DNA from: Reyranella sp.
GTDB lineage: Bacteria > Pseudomonadota > Alphaproteobacteria > Reyranellales > Reyranellaceae
NCBI RefSeq assembly: GCF_017305915.1
Contig: NZ_JAFKJN010000016.1
Coordinates: forward strand, 248,001-312,000
Direction of reading: 5' to 3'
Length of the DNA stretch: 64,000 nucleotides
Shown: piece after piece, positions 52,581-61,318 of the stretch
Layout: every line of letters starts with the position of its first letter
How positions within the stretch are numbered: the stretch's first letter is position 1
The notes under the pieces: model-generated
What the model was told of the DNA's origin: nothing
What the model saw: the letters and a program-made list of their open reading frames with translations, nothing else
Databases searched by the model: none
Made by a program: the position numbers and the translations under genes

Positions 52581-53132
52581 ATGGCGATGCTGAAAAAGAG
52601 TCTGTACCGTCAGACCCTGGTCTTGGGCCTTTTCCTCCTTTCAGGATGCGAGCTGACGCAAGGTGCGCAGCGCGACTTCAACCGTCTGGTCCACGGCAGT
52701 CCCTTCCAGACCGCTTCGTCCGGCCGCTCTACCCACACCCAACAGGCCTCTTCTTCATCGTCGCGGCAAACCCCAGCCGCTGCTGCAGCAGCGAAGACCA
52801 CCGACAGCAAACCCGACCTCAAGGCCGACCCGCAGCAAGAGCAAGCGGCGGCCAGCATCCCGGCACCGTCCGTCCCCGCGGCGCCGGTCACACTCGTGGG
52901 CAAGAGCGAGGGCCAGGTACGCGCCATGCTCGGTCCACCAACAAGCGTGGAGGAACGCGCCCCAGGAAAGACCTGGCACTACCGGGATGGTCGATGCAGC
53001 GTCGACGTCCAGCTGTATCCAGACGTCCAGACGCGGCAGTTCGGAACCCTTGCGTACGAGGTAAAGAGCGATGACAACTCCGATGAAGGAAAGCGCGACT
53101 GCCTGGCCCGCCTCCGCTCCCGCGCCCAGTGA
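52581..53132 (+). CDS. Lipoprotein with BamE/OmlA-like C-terminal domain
   Basis: About 183 residues. The lipoprotein signal ends in LFLLSGC (Cys at about 23). A Ser/Ala/Gln-rich linker (about 45-105) follows, then a compact domain VGKSEGQVRAMLGPPTSVEE that resembles the SmpA/OmlA/BamE fold. Two late cysteines are present (GRCSVD, KRDCLA). ATG 52581 is chosen because it starts just before the basic residues of the signal, with ATG 52587 possible. The 204-bp gap before it holds no gene. It overlaps or abuts the response regulator depending on the latter's start. Confidence 0.78.
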   Translation: MAMLKKSLYRQTLVLGLFLLSGCELTQGAQRDFNRLVHGSPFQTASSGRSTHTQQASSSSSRQTPAAAAAAKTTDSKPDLKADPQQEQAAASIPAPSVPAAPVTLVGKSEGQVRAMLGPPTSVEERAPGKTWHYRDGRCSVDVQLYPDVQTRQFGTLAYEVKSDDNSDEGKRDCLARLRSRAQ

Positions 53133-53211
53133 TCGGATTGAACGCGATCGCGTCGACCAGGGCCGGGTTGAACGTGACCGGGTCGAAGCCAATCGCGTCG
53201 AGGGCGATCCC

Positions 53212-53955
53212 ATGGACGGCGTCGATGATCGCATCCGCCTCATCCTCGTCGACGACGACGACGACTTCCGCGAGGCTGCGTCGGCCGAGCTTAACGATCT
53301 TGGCTTCGCGGTCGAGAGCTTCGCCGACGGCCAGAGCATGCTTTCCTCCGTCGCCAACGGCACCACCGCCGACGTGATCGTGCTCGACTGGGGCCTGCCC
53401 TCGATCTCCGGCATCGACCTGCTGCCCCGGCTGCGCCGCGAGGGCATCCAGCTGCCCGTGGTGTTCCTTACCGGCCGCAGCTCGCAGCATCACGAGCACC
53501 TCGCCTTCGACCGCGGCGCGCTCGACTTCGTCGACAAGGCGCGCGGCGTGCCGATCCTCGCCAAGCGCATCCGCGTCATCGTCGATACGACCAAGCGGCC
53601 CAAGGCGCTCGAGGTCGACGAGATCCTGCATTGCGGCCGGCTGATGCTGAAGCCGCGCGTCAGCCGCGCCTACTGGGACGAGGCCGACGTCAACCTGACG
53701 CTCACCGAGTTCAACATCGTGCGGTTACTCGCGTCGAATGTCGGCAACCACGTGACCTATCGCGCGGTGTACGACTGCATGCACCACGTGGGCTTCATCG
53801 CCGGGAGCGGAGAGAATGGCTACCGAACAAACGTCCGTTCGTCGATCAAGCGCATTCGAAACAAGTTCCGACTCGTCGACCGAGAGTTCTCCGAGATCGA
53901 GAATTATCCCTCATTCGGTTACCGCTGGGGAAAGCCCAAGGACGCCGCAGCGTAG
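53212..53955 (+). CDS. OmpR/ChvI-like response regulator
   Basis: From ATG 53212 the protein has 247 residues. The receiver domain has RLILVDDDDDFREAA with phospho-acceptor Asp59 (VLDWGLP) and Lys in DFVDKARG. The C-terminal winged helix has LTLTEFNIVRLLASN and NVRSSIKRIRNKF...YPSFGYRW. This is the alphaproteobacterial ChvI pattern. The frame is open back to ATG 53071 with a fair site (GAGGTAAAGAGCG). That would add 47 residues containing three ERDRV-like repeats and would overlap the lipoprotein gene, so the true start is unsettled. The kinase gene overlaps its 3' end by 140 bp. Confidence 0.88.
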   Translation: MDGVDDRIRLILVDDDDDFREAASAELNDLGFAVESFADGQSMLSSVANGTTADVIVLDWGLPSISGIDLLPRLRREGIQLPVVFLTGRSSQHHEHLAFDRGALDFVDKARGVPILAKRIRVIVDTTKRPKALEVDEILHCGRLMLKPRVSRAYWDEADVNLTLTEFNIVRLLASNVGNHVTYRAVYDCMHHVGFIAGSGENGYRTNVRSSIKRIRNKFRLVDREFSEIENYPSFGYRWGKPKDAAA

Positions 53956-55468
53956 CTGGCTCGATTCGGCGAGGCGCCTCGGCGCCTCGCTCACCCTCAA
54001 GCTGGTCGGCCTGGTCGGCATTTTCATCGCGCTGCCGATCGTCCTCTACAGCCAGTTCGAGAGCGCCGACAGGCAGATGCGCGATCTCGTCACCCGTGCC
54101 ATCCAGGACCGCAGCAAGCTGATCGGCCACGCGCTCGCCCCGGTGCTGCGCACCGTCGAGCCGGGCAACGACGCCACGCTCAATGCCGAGCTCGCCAAGT
54201 TCGCGAGCGACGGCACGGTGCTCAAGCTGATGCTGCAGCCGTCCTCGCCGACGGGCGAGGCGCAGCAGGACGCCGGCTTCTTCTTCGTCGCCTCGGCGCC
54301 GTCGATCCGCGCCGACGAGGTGGCGCCGGAGCTCGACGAGCTGTCACGCCGCGGCATCCTGAAGCGCCTCAGCGACGCCTGCATGGGCGATGCCTCAGAG
54401 GAGCTGCGCTACCGCCAGCCCAACGGCACCGTCGAACTCCTGACCTCGATCATCCCGATCAAGACGGTGCGCGGCTGCTGGGTGCTGACCTCGACGCACA
54501 CCACCAGCGAGTTCCTCAACACCTCGATCGGCCGGCCCTACTGGGAGACCCGCGCCGTGAGGGTCGCCGCGGGCATCTACCTGGTGCTCGCCATCCTCGC
54601 CGTGCTGGCCGCGGTCAGCATCTTCCTCAGCCTGCGCCGCTTCCGCGAGGTCGCCGACGAGATCGGCCAGGGCCGCATCGGCGACTACGCTTTCTCGCAA
54701 CGCAACATCGTCCCCGAGCTGTCGAGCGTCGCGCGCGACTTCGACAAGCTGGTGCTCGACCTCAAGCATTTGTCGCAGGAGATCCGGCAATCGGCCGAGG
54801 ACAACGCCCATTCCTTCAAGACGCCGCTCGCCGCCATCCAGTCATCGCTGTCACCGGTACGCAGGTCGGTACCGTTGGAGGACCAGCGCGCGCGGCGGGC
54901 GCTCGAGATCATCGATTCGTCGCTGGCCCGCCTGCTCGCCCTGGTCAACGCCGCCCAGCGCTTCGACAACAGCACGGTCGACCTGATCGAGGCGCCGCGC
55001 GTTCCGACCAACCTGACGCAACTGGTGGGTGAGGCGACGCTCGCCGTGCGCGAGATCATGGCCGGCCGCGACATCCGCCTGATCCGCCGGCTCGACGACG
55101 CCGTGATCGTACGCTCGGCCAAGGGCATGTTCGAGACGGTGCTGCAGAACGTCCTCGAGAACGCCATCAGCTTCTCTCCGCGCGGCGCCACCATCATCAT
55201 CACCCTGACCCAGGACCACGAGACGGTCGAGCTGCAGGTCGACGACGAGGGCCCCGGCATCCCCACCGACAAGATCGAGCGCATCTTCGAGCGCTACTTC
55301 TCGTCGCGCCCCAACCAGCCGACCGAGGCCGGCAAGCCGCCACATTCCGGCCTTGGACTCTGGATCGTCCGGCGCAATGTCGAGGCGCTGGGCGGCGAAG
55401 TGCGCGCCTCCAACCGCATCGGCGGCGGGCTGTCGATCGCGATCGTCCTGCCACGCAACGGCGATTGA
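53816..55468 (+). CDS. ChvG/ExoS-like sensor histidine kinase
   Basis: The 550-residue kinase has TM1 at about 62-80 (LTLKLVGLVGIFIALPIVLYS), a periplasmic sensor region to about 240, TM2 (IYLVLAILAVLAAVSIFLSL), and then HAMP. The H-box is EDNAHSFKTPLAAI with His332, and the N-box NVLENAISFSPRG, G1 DEGPGIP and G2 SGLGLWIV boxes follow. The start at ATG 53816 (after GGAGCGGAGAG) lies inside the regulator gene, a 140-bp overlap in another frame. With the regulator it forms a pair that in rhizobia and agrobacteria senses acid or envelope stress and controls exopolysaccharide, matching the cluster downstream. Confidence 0.9.
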   Translation: MATEQTSVRRSSAFETSSDSSTESSPRSRIIPHSVTAGESPRTPQRSWLDSARRLGASLTLKLVGLVGIFIALPIVLYSQFESADRQMRDLVTRAIQDRSKLIGHALAPVLRTVEPGNDATLNAELAKFASDGTVLKLMLQPSSPTGEAQQDAGFFFVASAPSIRADEVAPELDELSRRGILKRLSDACMGDASEELRYRQPNGTVELLTSIIPIKTVRGCWVLTSTHTTSEFLNTSIGRPYWETRAVRVAAGIYLVLAILAVLAAVSIFLSLRRFREVADEIGQGRIGDYAFSQRNIVPELSSVARDFDKLVLDLKHLSQEIRQSAEDNAHSFKTPLAAIQSSLSPVRRSVPLEDQRARRALEIIDSSLARLLALVNAAQRFDNSTVDLIEAPRVPTNLTQLVGEATLAVREIMAGRDIRLIRRLDDAVIVRSAKGMFETVLQNVLENAISFSPRGATIIITLTQDHETVELQVDDEGPGIPTDKIERIFERYFSSRPNQPTEAGKPPHSGLGLWIVRRNVEALGGEVRASNRIGGGLSIAIVLPRNGD

Positions 55469-55615
55469 TGGCGGCTGCATTTGCACAACCTCTCGACCGC
55501 GTGAAAGTGCGCGAAAGATCGGCAAAACGGTCACTAAACCGCCACTTGCCGCTGCACCTGCGAAACACACTTTGATCACTGGCCGCTACAAGGGTGCATC
55601 CATAGCTTCGCCGCC

Positions 55616-57088
55616 ATGGACGCACTCACCGACACCGACCTTGCGAAGTTCCAGCAACAGGGTTCGGCGCAGATCCATCCTGTCATCCTGTCTGGAGGTG
55701 CGGGCACGCGCCTCTGGCCGTTGTCGCGTGCGGCCTATCCCAAGCAGCTCCTGCCGCTGGTCTCCGAACGCACGCTCCTGCAGGAGACGGCCGCGCGCAA
55801 CCTGAGCGACGTCGGCTTCGCGGCGCCGCTGCTGGTCTGCAACGAAGAGCATCGCTTCCTGGTCGACGAGCAGCTGCGCCAGGTCGGCATCGAGCCGCAG
55901 GCGATCCTGCTCGAACCGCTGGCGCGCAACACCGGCCCGGCGATCGGCGCCGCCGCGCTGTGGCTGCTGGCGCGCGATCCCGACGCGCTGATGCTAGTGC
56001 AGCCCAGCGACCATGTCGTCGCCAACACCGAAGCCTTCCATCGCGCCGTCATGCAGGGCCTTGCCGCCGCGCATGCCGGCCGCCTCGTCACCTTCGGCAT
56101 CAAGCCGACGCGGCCCGACACCGGCTATGGCTACATCCAGAGCGGCGCGGCGCTGGCCGCCGCCGACGGCGTGCTGTCGGTCGATCGCTTCGTCGAGAAG
56201 CCCGACCGCGCCACCGCCGAGCGCTTCCTCGCCGACGGCAACTTCGTGTGGAACAGCGGCATCTTCCTCCTCTCGGCGCGCGCCTTCCTCGACGAGCTGG
56301 CGCGCATCAACCCGGCGATGCTGGCGGCCTGCGAGCGCGCCGTGCAGGCCGGCGAGGAGGATCTCGCCTTCTTCCGGCTCGATCGCGCTGCCTTCGCCGA
56401 GGCGCCGTCCCTGTCGATCGACCATGCGGTGATGGAGCATACCAACCGCGCCGCCGTGGTACCGGTCGACATGGCGTGGAGCGACGTCGGCTCCTGGCAC
56501 GCGCTGCGCGAGATCGGCAACGCCGACGAAGCCGGCAACGTGCTGCAGGGCGACGTGCTCGCCGAGAAGGTCAGCAACTCCTACATCCGCAGCAGCGAGG
56601 GCCGGCTGGTCGCCGCGGTCGGCCTCGACAACGTGGTGATCGTCGCCACCGACGATGCCGTGCTGGTCGCCAACGCCGACGACGCGGCGCAGGTCTCGGG
56701 CCTGGTCCAGACGCTGAGGAAGCGCAACCGCTCGGAACCCGACCAGCACACCACGGGTTATCGGCCATGGGGCAACTACCGCACCGTCGATGCCGGCGAC
56801 CGCTTCCAGGTCAAGCGCATCACCGTCAAGCCGGGCGGCAAGCTCAGCCTGCAGAAGCACTATCACCGCGCCGAGCACTGGGTCGTGGTCCACGGCACGG
56901 CGATCGTGCAGCGTGGCGAGGAACGCATGATCGTGCGCGAGAACGAGTCGGTCTACATCCCGATCGGCACGGAGCATCGCCTGGAGAACCCGGGCAAGCT
57001 GCCGTTGCAACTGATCGAGGTGCAGTCGGGCCCGTATCTGGGGGAGGACGACATCGTACGCGTGGCCGACAGCTACGGCCGCGCGTGA
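55616..57088 (+). CDS. Mannose-1-phosphate guanylyltransferase / mannose-6-phosphate isomerase
   Basis: The 490-residue bifunctional type II PMI-GMP enzyme (AlgA/XanB/CpsB kind) makes GDP-mannose. The nucleotidyltransferase N-domain has GGAGTRLWPLSR (27-38), the EPLARNTGPAI block, and RFVEKPD. The C-terminal cupin has RPWGNYRTV and zinc motif HYHRAEHW (415-422). It is the first gene of the plus-strand polysaccharide cluster, 147 bp after the sensor kinase gene, with a gap long enough for a promoter of its own. The sequence in that gap is unremarkable. Confidence 0.95.
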   Translation: MDALTDTDLAKFQQQGSAQIHPVILSGGAGTRLWPLSRAAYPKQLLPLVSERTLLQETAARNLSDVGFAAPLLVCNEEHRFLVDEQLRQVGIEPQAILLEPLARNTGPAIGAAALWLLARDPDALMLVQPSDHVVANTEAFHRAVMQGLAAAHAGRLVTFGIKPTRPDTGYGYIQSGAALAAADGVLSVDRFVEKPDRATAERFLADGNFVWNSGIFLLSARAFLDELARINPAMLAACERAVQAGEEDLAFFRLDRAAFAEAPSLSIDHAVMEHTNRAAVVPVDMAWSDVGSWHALREIGNADEAGNVLQGDVLAEKVSNSYIRSSEGRLVAAVGLDNVVIVATDDAVLVANADDAAQVSGLVQTLRKRNRSEPDQHTTGYRPWGNYRTVDAGDRFQVKRITVKPGGKLSLQKHYHRAEHWVVVHGTAIVQRGEERMIVRENESVYIPIGTEHRLENPGKLPLQLIEVQSGPYLGEDDIVRVADSYGRA

Positions 57089-57118
57089 AACCAGCAAGGA
57101 GGCCCAGGAGGAATCACC

Positions 57119-57742
57119 ATGTCGGCTAACCTCACTTTCGTTGCCAAGTTCCTGCGCGGCGGCATTGTCGCCGCATTGCTCGCTCTCGGCGCCTGCGGCG
57201 ACGGCGACCGCACGCCGATCGTCTCCGACGCGTCGGGCGGCCAGGCCCTCAGCCTGACGGCGACCGGCGGCCGCGGCACGTCGTCCGACTATCGGCTCGG
57301 CCCGAACGACCGCACCCGCATCATCGTGTTCGGCCAGCCGACGCTGACCGGCGAGTTCCAGCTCGACGGCAACGGCGTGCTCGCCTATCCGCTGATCGGC
57401 AACGTCGATGCCCGCGGCATGACGCCTTCGGAGCTGCAGCAGACCATCGCGCAGCGCCTCGACAAGGACTGGGTGCACAATCCCAGCGTCAGCGTCGAAG
57501 TCTCGACCCGCCGTCCATTCTACGTCATCGGCGAGGTGCAGAAGCCCGGCAGCTATCCTTATGTCACCGACATGAGCGTGCTGAACGCGATCGCCACGGC
57601 CGGCGGCCAGACCTATCGCGCCAACATGGCCGACTTCTACATCAAGCGGAAGCAGGACGGCCGCGTCGTCCGCGTCCAGGCGACACAGGAAAGTCTCCTG
57701 CAGCCCGGCGACACCGTCGTCGTCAAGGAACGTTACTTCTGA
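57119..57742 (+). CDS. Polysaccharide export outer-membrane protein (Wza/GumB-like, short)
   Basis: The 207-residue predicted lipoprotein has signal GGIVAALLALGAC (lipid Cys at about 26). The Poly_export domain is DYRLGPNDRTRIIVFGQPTLTGEFQLDGNG, and a SLBB-like region (FYVIGEVQKPGSYPYV) follows. It is shorter than Wza (about 380) and close to GumB in size, so it lacks Wza's C-terminal membrane helix. AGGAGG lies ten bases before the ATG. It directly precedes the Wzc-like gene. Confidence 0.92.
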   Translation: MSANLTFVAKFLRGGIVAALLALGACGDGDRTPIVSDASGGQALSLTATGGRGTSSDYRLGPNDRTRIIVFGQPTLTGEFQLDGNGVLAYPLIGNVDARGMTPSELQQTIAQRLDKDWVHNPSVSVEVSTRRPFYVIGEVQKPGSYPYVTDMSVLNAIATAGGQTYRANMADFYIKRKQDGRVVRVQATQESLLQPGDTVVVKERYF

Positions 57743-57770
57743 GCATTCGACCGACGCCCCTCTGACCTCG

Positions 57771-60101
57771 ATGGTCCACATGCCCGACGATTATCCCCGT
57801 CTGCCGCAGCGCCGCCCGGCGCTGCGGTCCGTGCCCTCCACCGAGCGCTACCTGCCCGCTGCTCCGGCACCGGTCGCGGCACGCCCGATCGCGCAGCCGG
57901 ACGAGAGCCTGGCCGAGACCCTGCGCAAGCTGTGGCGGCGGCGGAAGATGATCGCGGCCATGACCATCCTGCTGGGCGGCACCGCGGCGGCCATCGCCTG
58001 GTCGATGCCGTCCTACTACTCCGCCGAGGCGCGCGTGCTGGTCGGCGTGCAGTCGCCTCGGGTGATGAACACCGAGGCGATCATCACCGACACCAGCCCC
58101 GACGCCGAGCGGGTGCAGAACGAGGGCTTCGTGCTGCAGTCGCGCACGCTGGCCAAGATGGTGATCGACAAGCTCAATCTCGCCGAGAACGCTTCGTTCA
58201 ATCCCGAGCTGCGCAAGCCGAGCCTCTGGTCGCGCATCTTCGACGTCGAGAAGATCCTGCCGTCCGAGATCAACGACTGGCTGAAGAAGCTGAAGACGAG
58301 CAAGCCGGCCGAGGGCAAGGTCCGGCCGATCGCCGACAACAGCCTCAGCCCGAAAGAAAACCAGCTGATCGACTTCTTCCTGTCCAAGGTCGACGTCTCG
58401 ACGCTCGGGCGCAGCCATGTGCTGAGCGTCAAGGCCGACGCCCTCGATGCCGTCACCGCGGCCACGATGGCCAACACGCTCGCCGACACCTATCTCGACT
58501 ACCAGCGCAAGGACAAGGTCGCGCAGATGGACCGGGTCGACAAGTTCCTGATGGGACGCGTCGCCGAACTGCGCGAGCAGGTCAAGAAGTCCGACCAGGC
58601 GGTCGAGGACTATCGCCGCCAGCACGGCCTCTACAAGGGCTCGGGCACCAACGGCAGCGTGACTGCCCAGCAACTGACCGAGCTCAACACCCAGCTGATC
58701 GCGGCGCAGACCTCCAAGGCCGAGGCCGAGTCGCGGCTCAACGAGGCGCAGCACATGAAGCAGTCGGCGGTCGGCAGCAGGGACACCGTGCCTGAGGTGC
58801 TGCGCTCGCCGCTGATCTCGCAGCTCAAGGCGCAGCAGGCCGATGCCGAGCGCAAGGCGGCCGAGATGGCGTCGATGTACGGCGACAAGCACCCGCTGCT
58901 GCGCGCCGCCCGTGCCGAGGCGGGCAGCGCCGCCTCCCGCGTCGGCACCGAGGTCGCCCGGACCGTCGAAGGCCTGCAGCGCGACGCCCGCGCCGCCGAC
59001 GCCCGCTACCAGGCGCTGAAGGACAACTTCGAGAAGCTGAAGCAGCAGATGGGCGTGGTGAACGACGATTCGATCGGCCTCGAGGCGCTCGAGCGCGACA
59101 CCACGGTCAACCGCAACCTGCTCGAGGCGATGCTCAACCGCGCCAAGCAGGCGACCGGCGCCGAGGAGATCCTGCAGGCCAACGCCAAGCTGGTCTCGCC
59201 GGCGGCGCCGCCGCAGGCCCCCGCCTATCCGCCCAAGCCGCTGATCGCCTTCCTGGGCGGCGTCGGCGGCCTGCTGCTGGGCTGCGCCATCGCCCTGATG
59301 AAGGAAAGCGGCGACGCCTCGTTTCGCCGCGCCGACCAGGTCGAGACCGTGACCGGCCTGCCCGTGCTCGCCATGGTGCCGCAGGTCAAGGGCCGCACGC
59401 CGCCCGCCATGCAGGTGCTGCGCGAGCCGACCTCGACCTACAGCGAGTCGCTGCGCCGCATCCAGATCGGCGTCGAGCTCTCCGAATCGCAGGAATCGCC
59501 CAAGACCATCCTGTTCAGCTCGGCGACGCCGTCGGAGGGCAAGTCGGTGATGGTGGCCTCGCTCGCCCGCCTGATGGGCAGCAACGGCCGGCGCGTGCTG
59601 GTGATCGACTGCGACTGGCGCAGCCCGCGCCAGCACCAGATCTTCCGGTGCCCGATCGGCGACGGCCTGGCCGGCCTGCTCGGCGACAAGGCGGTGGTGC
59701 TCGACGACATCCTGCATCACGACGCGATCTCCGGCGTCGACGTGCTGACCGCCGGCAACTGGAGCCCGCGCCAGGCGTATCTGCTCTCCTCGCCGCGCAT
59801 GCGTCAGATGCTGGAGGCGCTGGCGCCGCACTACGACCACATCCTGCTCGACACCGCGCCGGCGCTGGTCACGGCCGACGTGCTCGCCCTGTCGCGGCTG
59901 GTCGACAAGGTGGTGTTCGTGGTGCGCTGGGCGCAGACCCGCCAGGACGCCGCGATCGAGGCGCTGAAGCAGATCATCGACGCCCAGGGCGACGTGGCCG
60001 GCGTGGTGCTGTCGCGGGTCGTGCCGCGGCAATACAAGCAGTACGGCCATCGCGACCCGTTCTACGAATACTCGCGGCCGATCAAGGCGAGCTTCGGCTG
60101 A
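57771..60101 (+). CDS. Polysaccharide co-polymerase/tyrosine autokinase (Wzc/GumC/ExoP-like)
   Basis: The 776-residue inner-membrane protein has an N-terminal Wzz domain with TM1 (about 64-84), a long periplasmic coiled coil (about 230-440) and TM2 (LIAFLGGVGGLLLGCAIALM, about 488-507). The C-terminal BY-kinase has Walker A ATPSEGKSV (Lys591), Walker A' VLVIDCDWRSP and a Walker B-like DHILLDTAPALVTADVL. The C-terminal tail has few tyrosines (QYGHRDPFYEY), so autophosphorylation could be limited. It controls chain length and export. Its stop overlaps the next glycosyltransferase start by one base. Confidence 0.93.
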   Translation: MVHMPDDYPRLPQRRPALRSVPSTERYLPAAPAPVAARPIAQPDESLAETLRKLWRRRKMIAAMTILLGGTAAAIAWSMPSYYSAEARVLVGVQSPRVMNTEAIITDTSPDAERVQNEGFVLQSRTLAKMVIDKLNLAENASFNPELRKPSLWSRIFDVEKILPSEINDWLKKLKTSKPAEGKVRPIADNSLSPKENQLIDFFLSKVDVSTLGRSHVLSVKADALDAVTAATMANTLADTYLDYQRKDKVAQMDRVDKFLMGRVAELREQVKKSDQAVEDYRRQHGLYKGSGTNGSVTAQQLTELNTQLIAAQTSKAEAESRLNEAQHMKQSAVGSRDTVPEVLRSPLISQLKAQQADAERKAAEMASMYGDKHPLLRAARAEAGSAASRVGTEVARTVEGLQRDARAADARYQALKDNFEKLKQQMGVVNDDSIGLEALERDTTVNRNLLEAMLNRAKQATGAEEILQANAKLVSPAAPPQAPAYPPKPLIAFLGGVGGLLLGCAIALMKESGDASFRRADQVETVTGLPVLAMVPQVKGRTPPAMQVLREPTSTYSESLRRIQIGVELSESQESPKTILFSSATPSEGKSVMVASLARLMGSNGRRVLVIDCDWRSPRQHQIFRCPIGDGLAGLLGDKAVVLDDILHHDAISGVDVLTAGNWSPRQAYLLSSPRMRQMLEALAPHYDHILLDTAPALVTADVLALSRLVDKVVFVVRWAQTRQDAAIEALKQIIDAQGDVAGVVLSRVVPRQYKQYGHRDPFYEYSRPIKASFG

Positions 60102-61318
60102 TGTCGGAGCCCTCGCCGATACTCTTCGTCACCCGCTACTTCTGGCCCGAGCTGATCGGCTCCGCCCCCTTCACCAGCGATATCGCCGAGTGGCTGGCAA
60201 AGGAGGGCCGCCGGATGACCGTGCTGAGCGGACTGCCGCACTATCCGGGCACCACGGTGTTCCCGGCTTACCAAGGTCGGCGTGTCCCCTACGAGACGAT
60301 GGGCGGCGTGACGATCGAGCGCGTGCGCTCCGGGCCGCCGCGGAGCACCTCGGCGGTGGGCCGCATCCTGAACGAGGCGGACTTCATGCTGCGCGGGCTG
60401 TGGGCGCTGCTGAGCGGCCGCATCAAGCGCCATCCGATGGTGCTGGCGCTCTGCCCGTCGATCCTGTGCGTGGCGTTGGCGCTGATGGCGCGGCGGCGCG
60501 ACGGCTCGGTGATCGCCATCGTCCACGACATCCAGTCGGGCCTGGCCCAGCAGCTGGGCATGAACGGCGGCCGCATGGCCACTCTGATGCGCTGGGTCGA
60601 GCGCACGGTGCTGAACCGCGTCGACCTGGTGGTCGTGCTGTCGCAGGAGATGAAGGACCAGCTGCGCGGCATCGGCGTCACCGTGCCGATCGACGTCGTG
60701 CCGCTGTGGGTCGACACCGATCAGATCCAGCCGGCGGAGCCCGCGGCGCGGCCCGCGGTCAAGGTCCTCTACAGCGGCAATCTCGGCCGCAAGCAGGGGC
60801 TCGGCCAGGTCGTCGCCATGGCCGAGGCGCTGGCCGTCCGGCGGCCGGAGATCGAGATCGTGCTGCGCGGCAACGGCAACCAGGCGCAGGAGCTGATCGC
60901 CGAGATCGAGAAGCGGCACCTCGACAACGTACGGCTGGCCGAGCTGCAGCCCAACGAGGCGCTAGGGACCGCGCTCGCCGCCGGCGACATCCATCTCGTG
61001 CCGCAGAATCCGCAGGCCGCTTCCTTCGCCGTGCCGTCCAAGGTCTACAACATCATGGCCGTCGGCCGGCCGTTCGTGGCGACGGCGCTGCCCGACAGCA
61101 CGCTGTGGCTCCTGCAGAAGCAGAGCGGCGCCTTCCTCTGCGTGCCGCCGAACGAGCCCTCGAGCTTCGCCGAGGCGGTGCTGAAGCTCGCCGACGACCC
61201 GCATCTGCGGGCCGAGCTCGGCCGGCGCGGCCGCGAGTTCGTCGAGCAGCACTACGCCAAGCCGCTGATCCTCAGCGCCTTCTCGAGTCGGCTGGATGCC
61301 CTGGTCGCCCAGCGATAA
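60101..61318 (+). CDS. Glycosyltransferase family 4 (WbuB-like)
   Basis: The 405-residue GT-B enzyme has N-domain SPILFVTRYFWPELIGSAPFTSDIAEWLAKEG and the HDIQSGLAQQLG segment typical of WbuB/WcaI-type transferases. The C-domain has VLYSGNLGRKQGLGQVVAMAEAL and VPSKVYNIMAVGRPFVA with the sugar-nucleotide Glu/Lys region. It probably adds a hexose or amino-hexose to the lipid-linked repeat unit. It starts at ATG 60101 within the TGATG junction with the upstream gene and overlaps the next glycosyltransferase by 23 bp. Confidence 0.92.
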   Translation: MSEPSPILFVTRYFWPELIGSAPFTSDIAEWLAKEGRRMTVLSGLPHYPGTTVFPAYQGRRVPYETMGGVTIERVRSGPPRSTSAVGRILNEADFMLRGLWALLSGRIKRHPMVLALCPSILCVALALMARRRDGSVIAIVHDIQSGLAQQLGMNGGRMATLMRWVERTVLNRVDLVVVLSQEMKDQLRGIGVTVPIDVVPLWVDTDQIQPAEPAARPAVKVLYSGNLGRKQGLGQVVAMAEALAVRRPEIEIVLRGNGNQAQELIAEIEKRHLDNVRLAELQPNEALGTALAAGDIHLVPQNPQAASFAVPSKVYNIMAVGRPFVATALPDSTLWLLQKQSGAFLCVPPNEPSSFAEAVLKLADDPHLRAELGRRGREFVEQHYAKPLILSAFSSRLDALVAQR

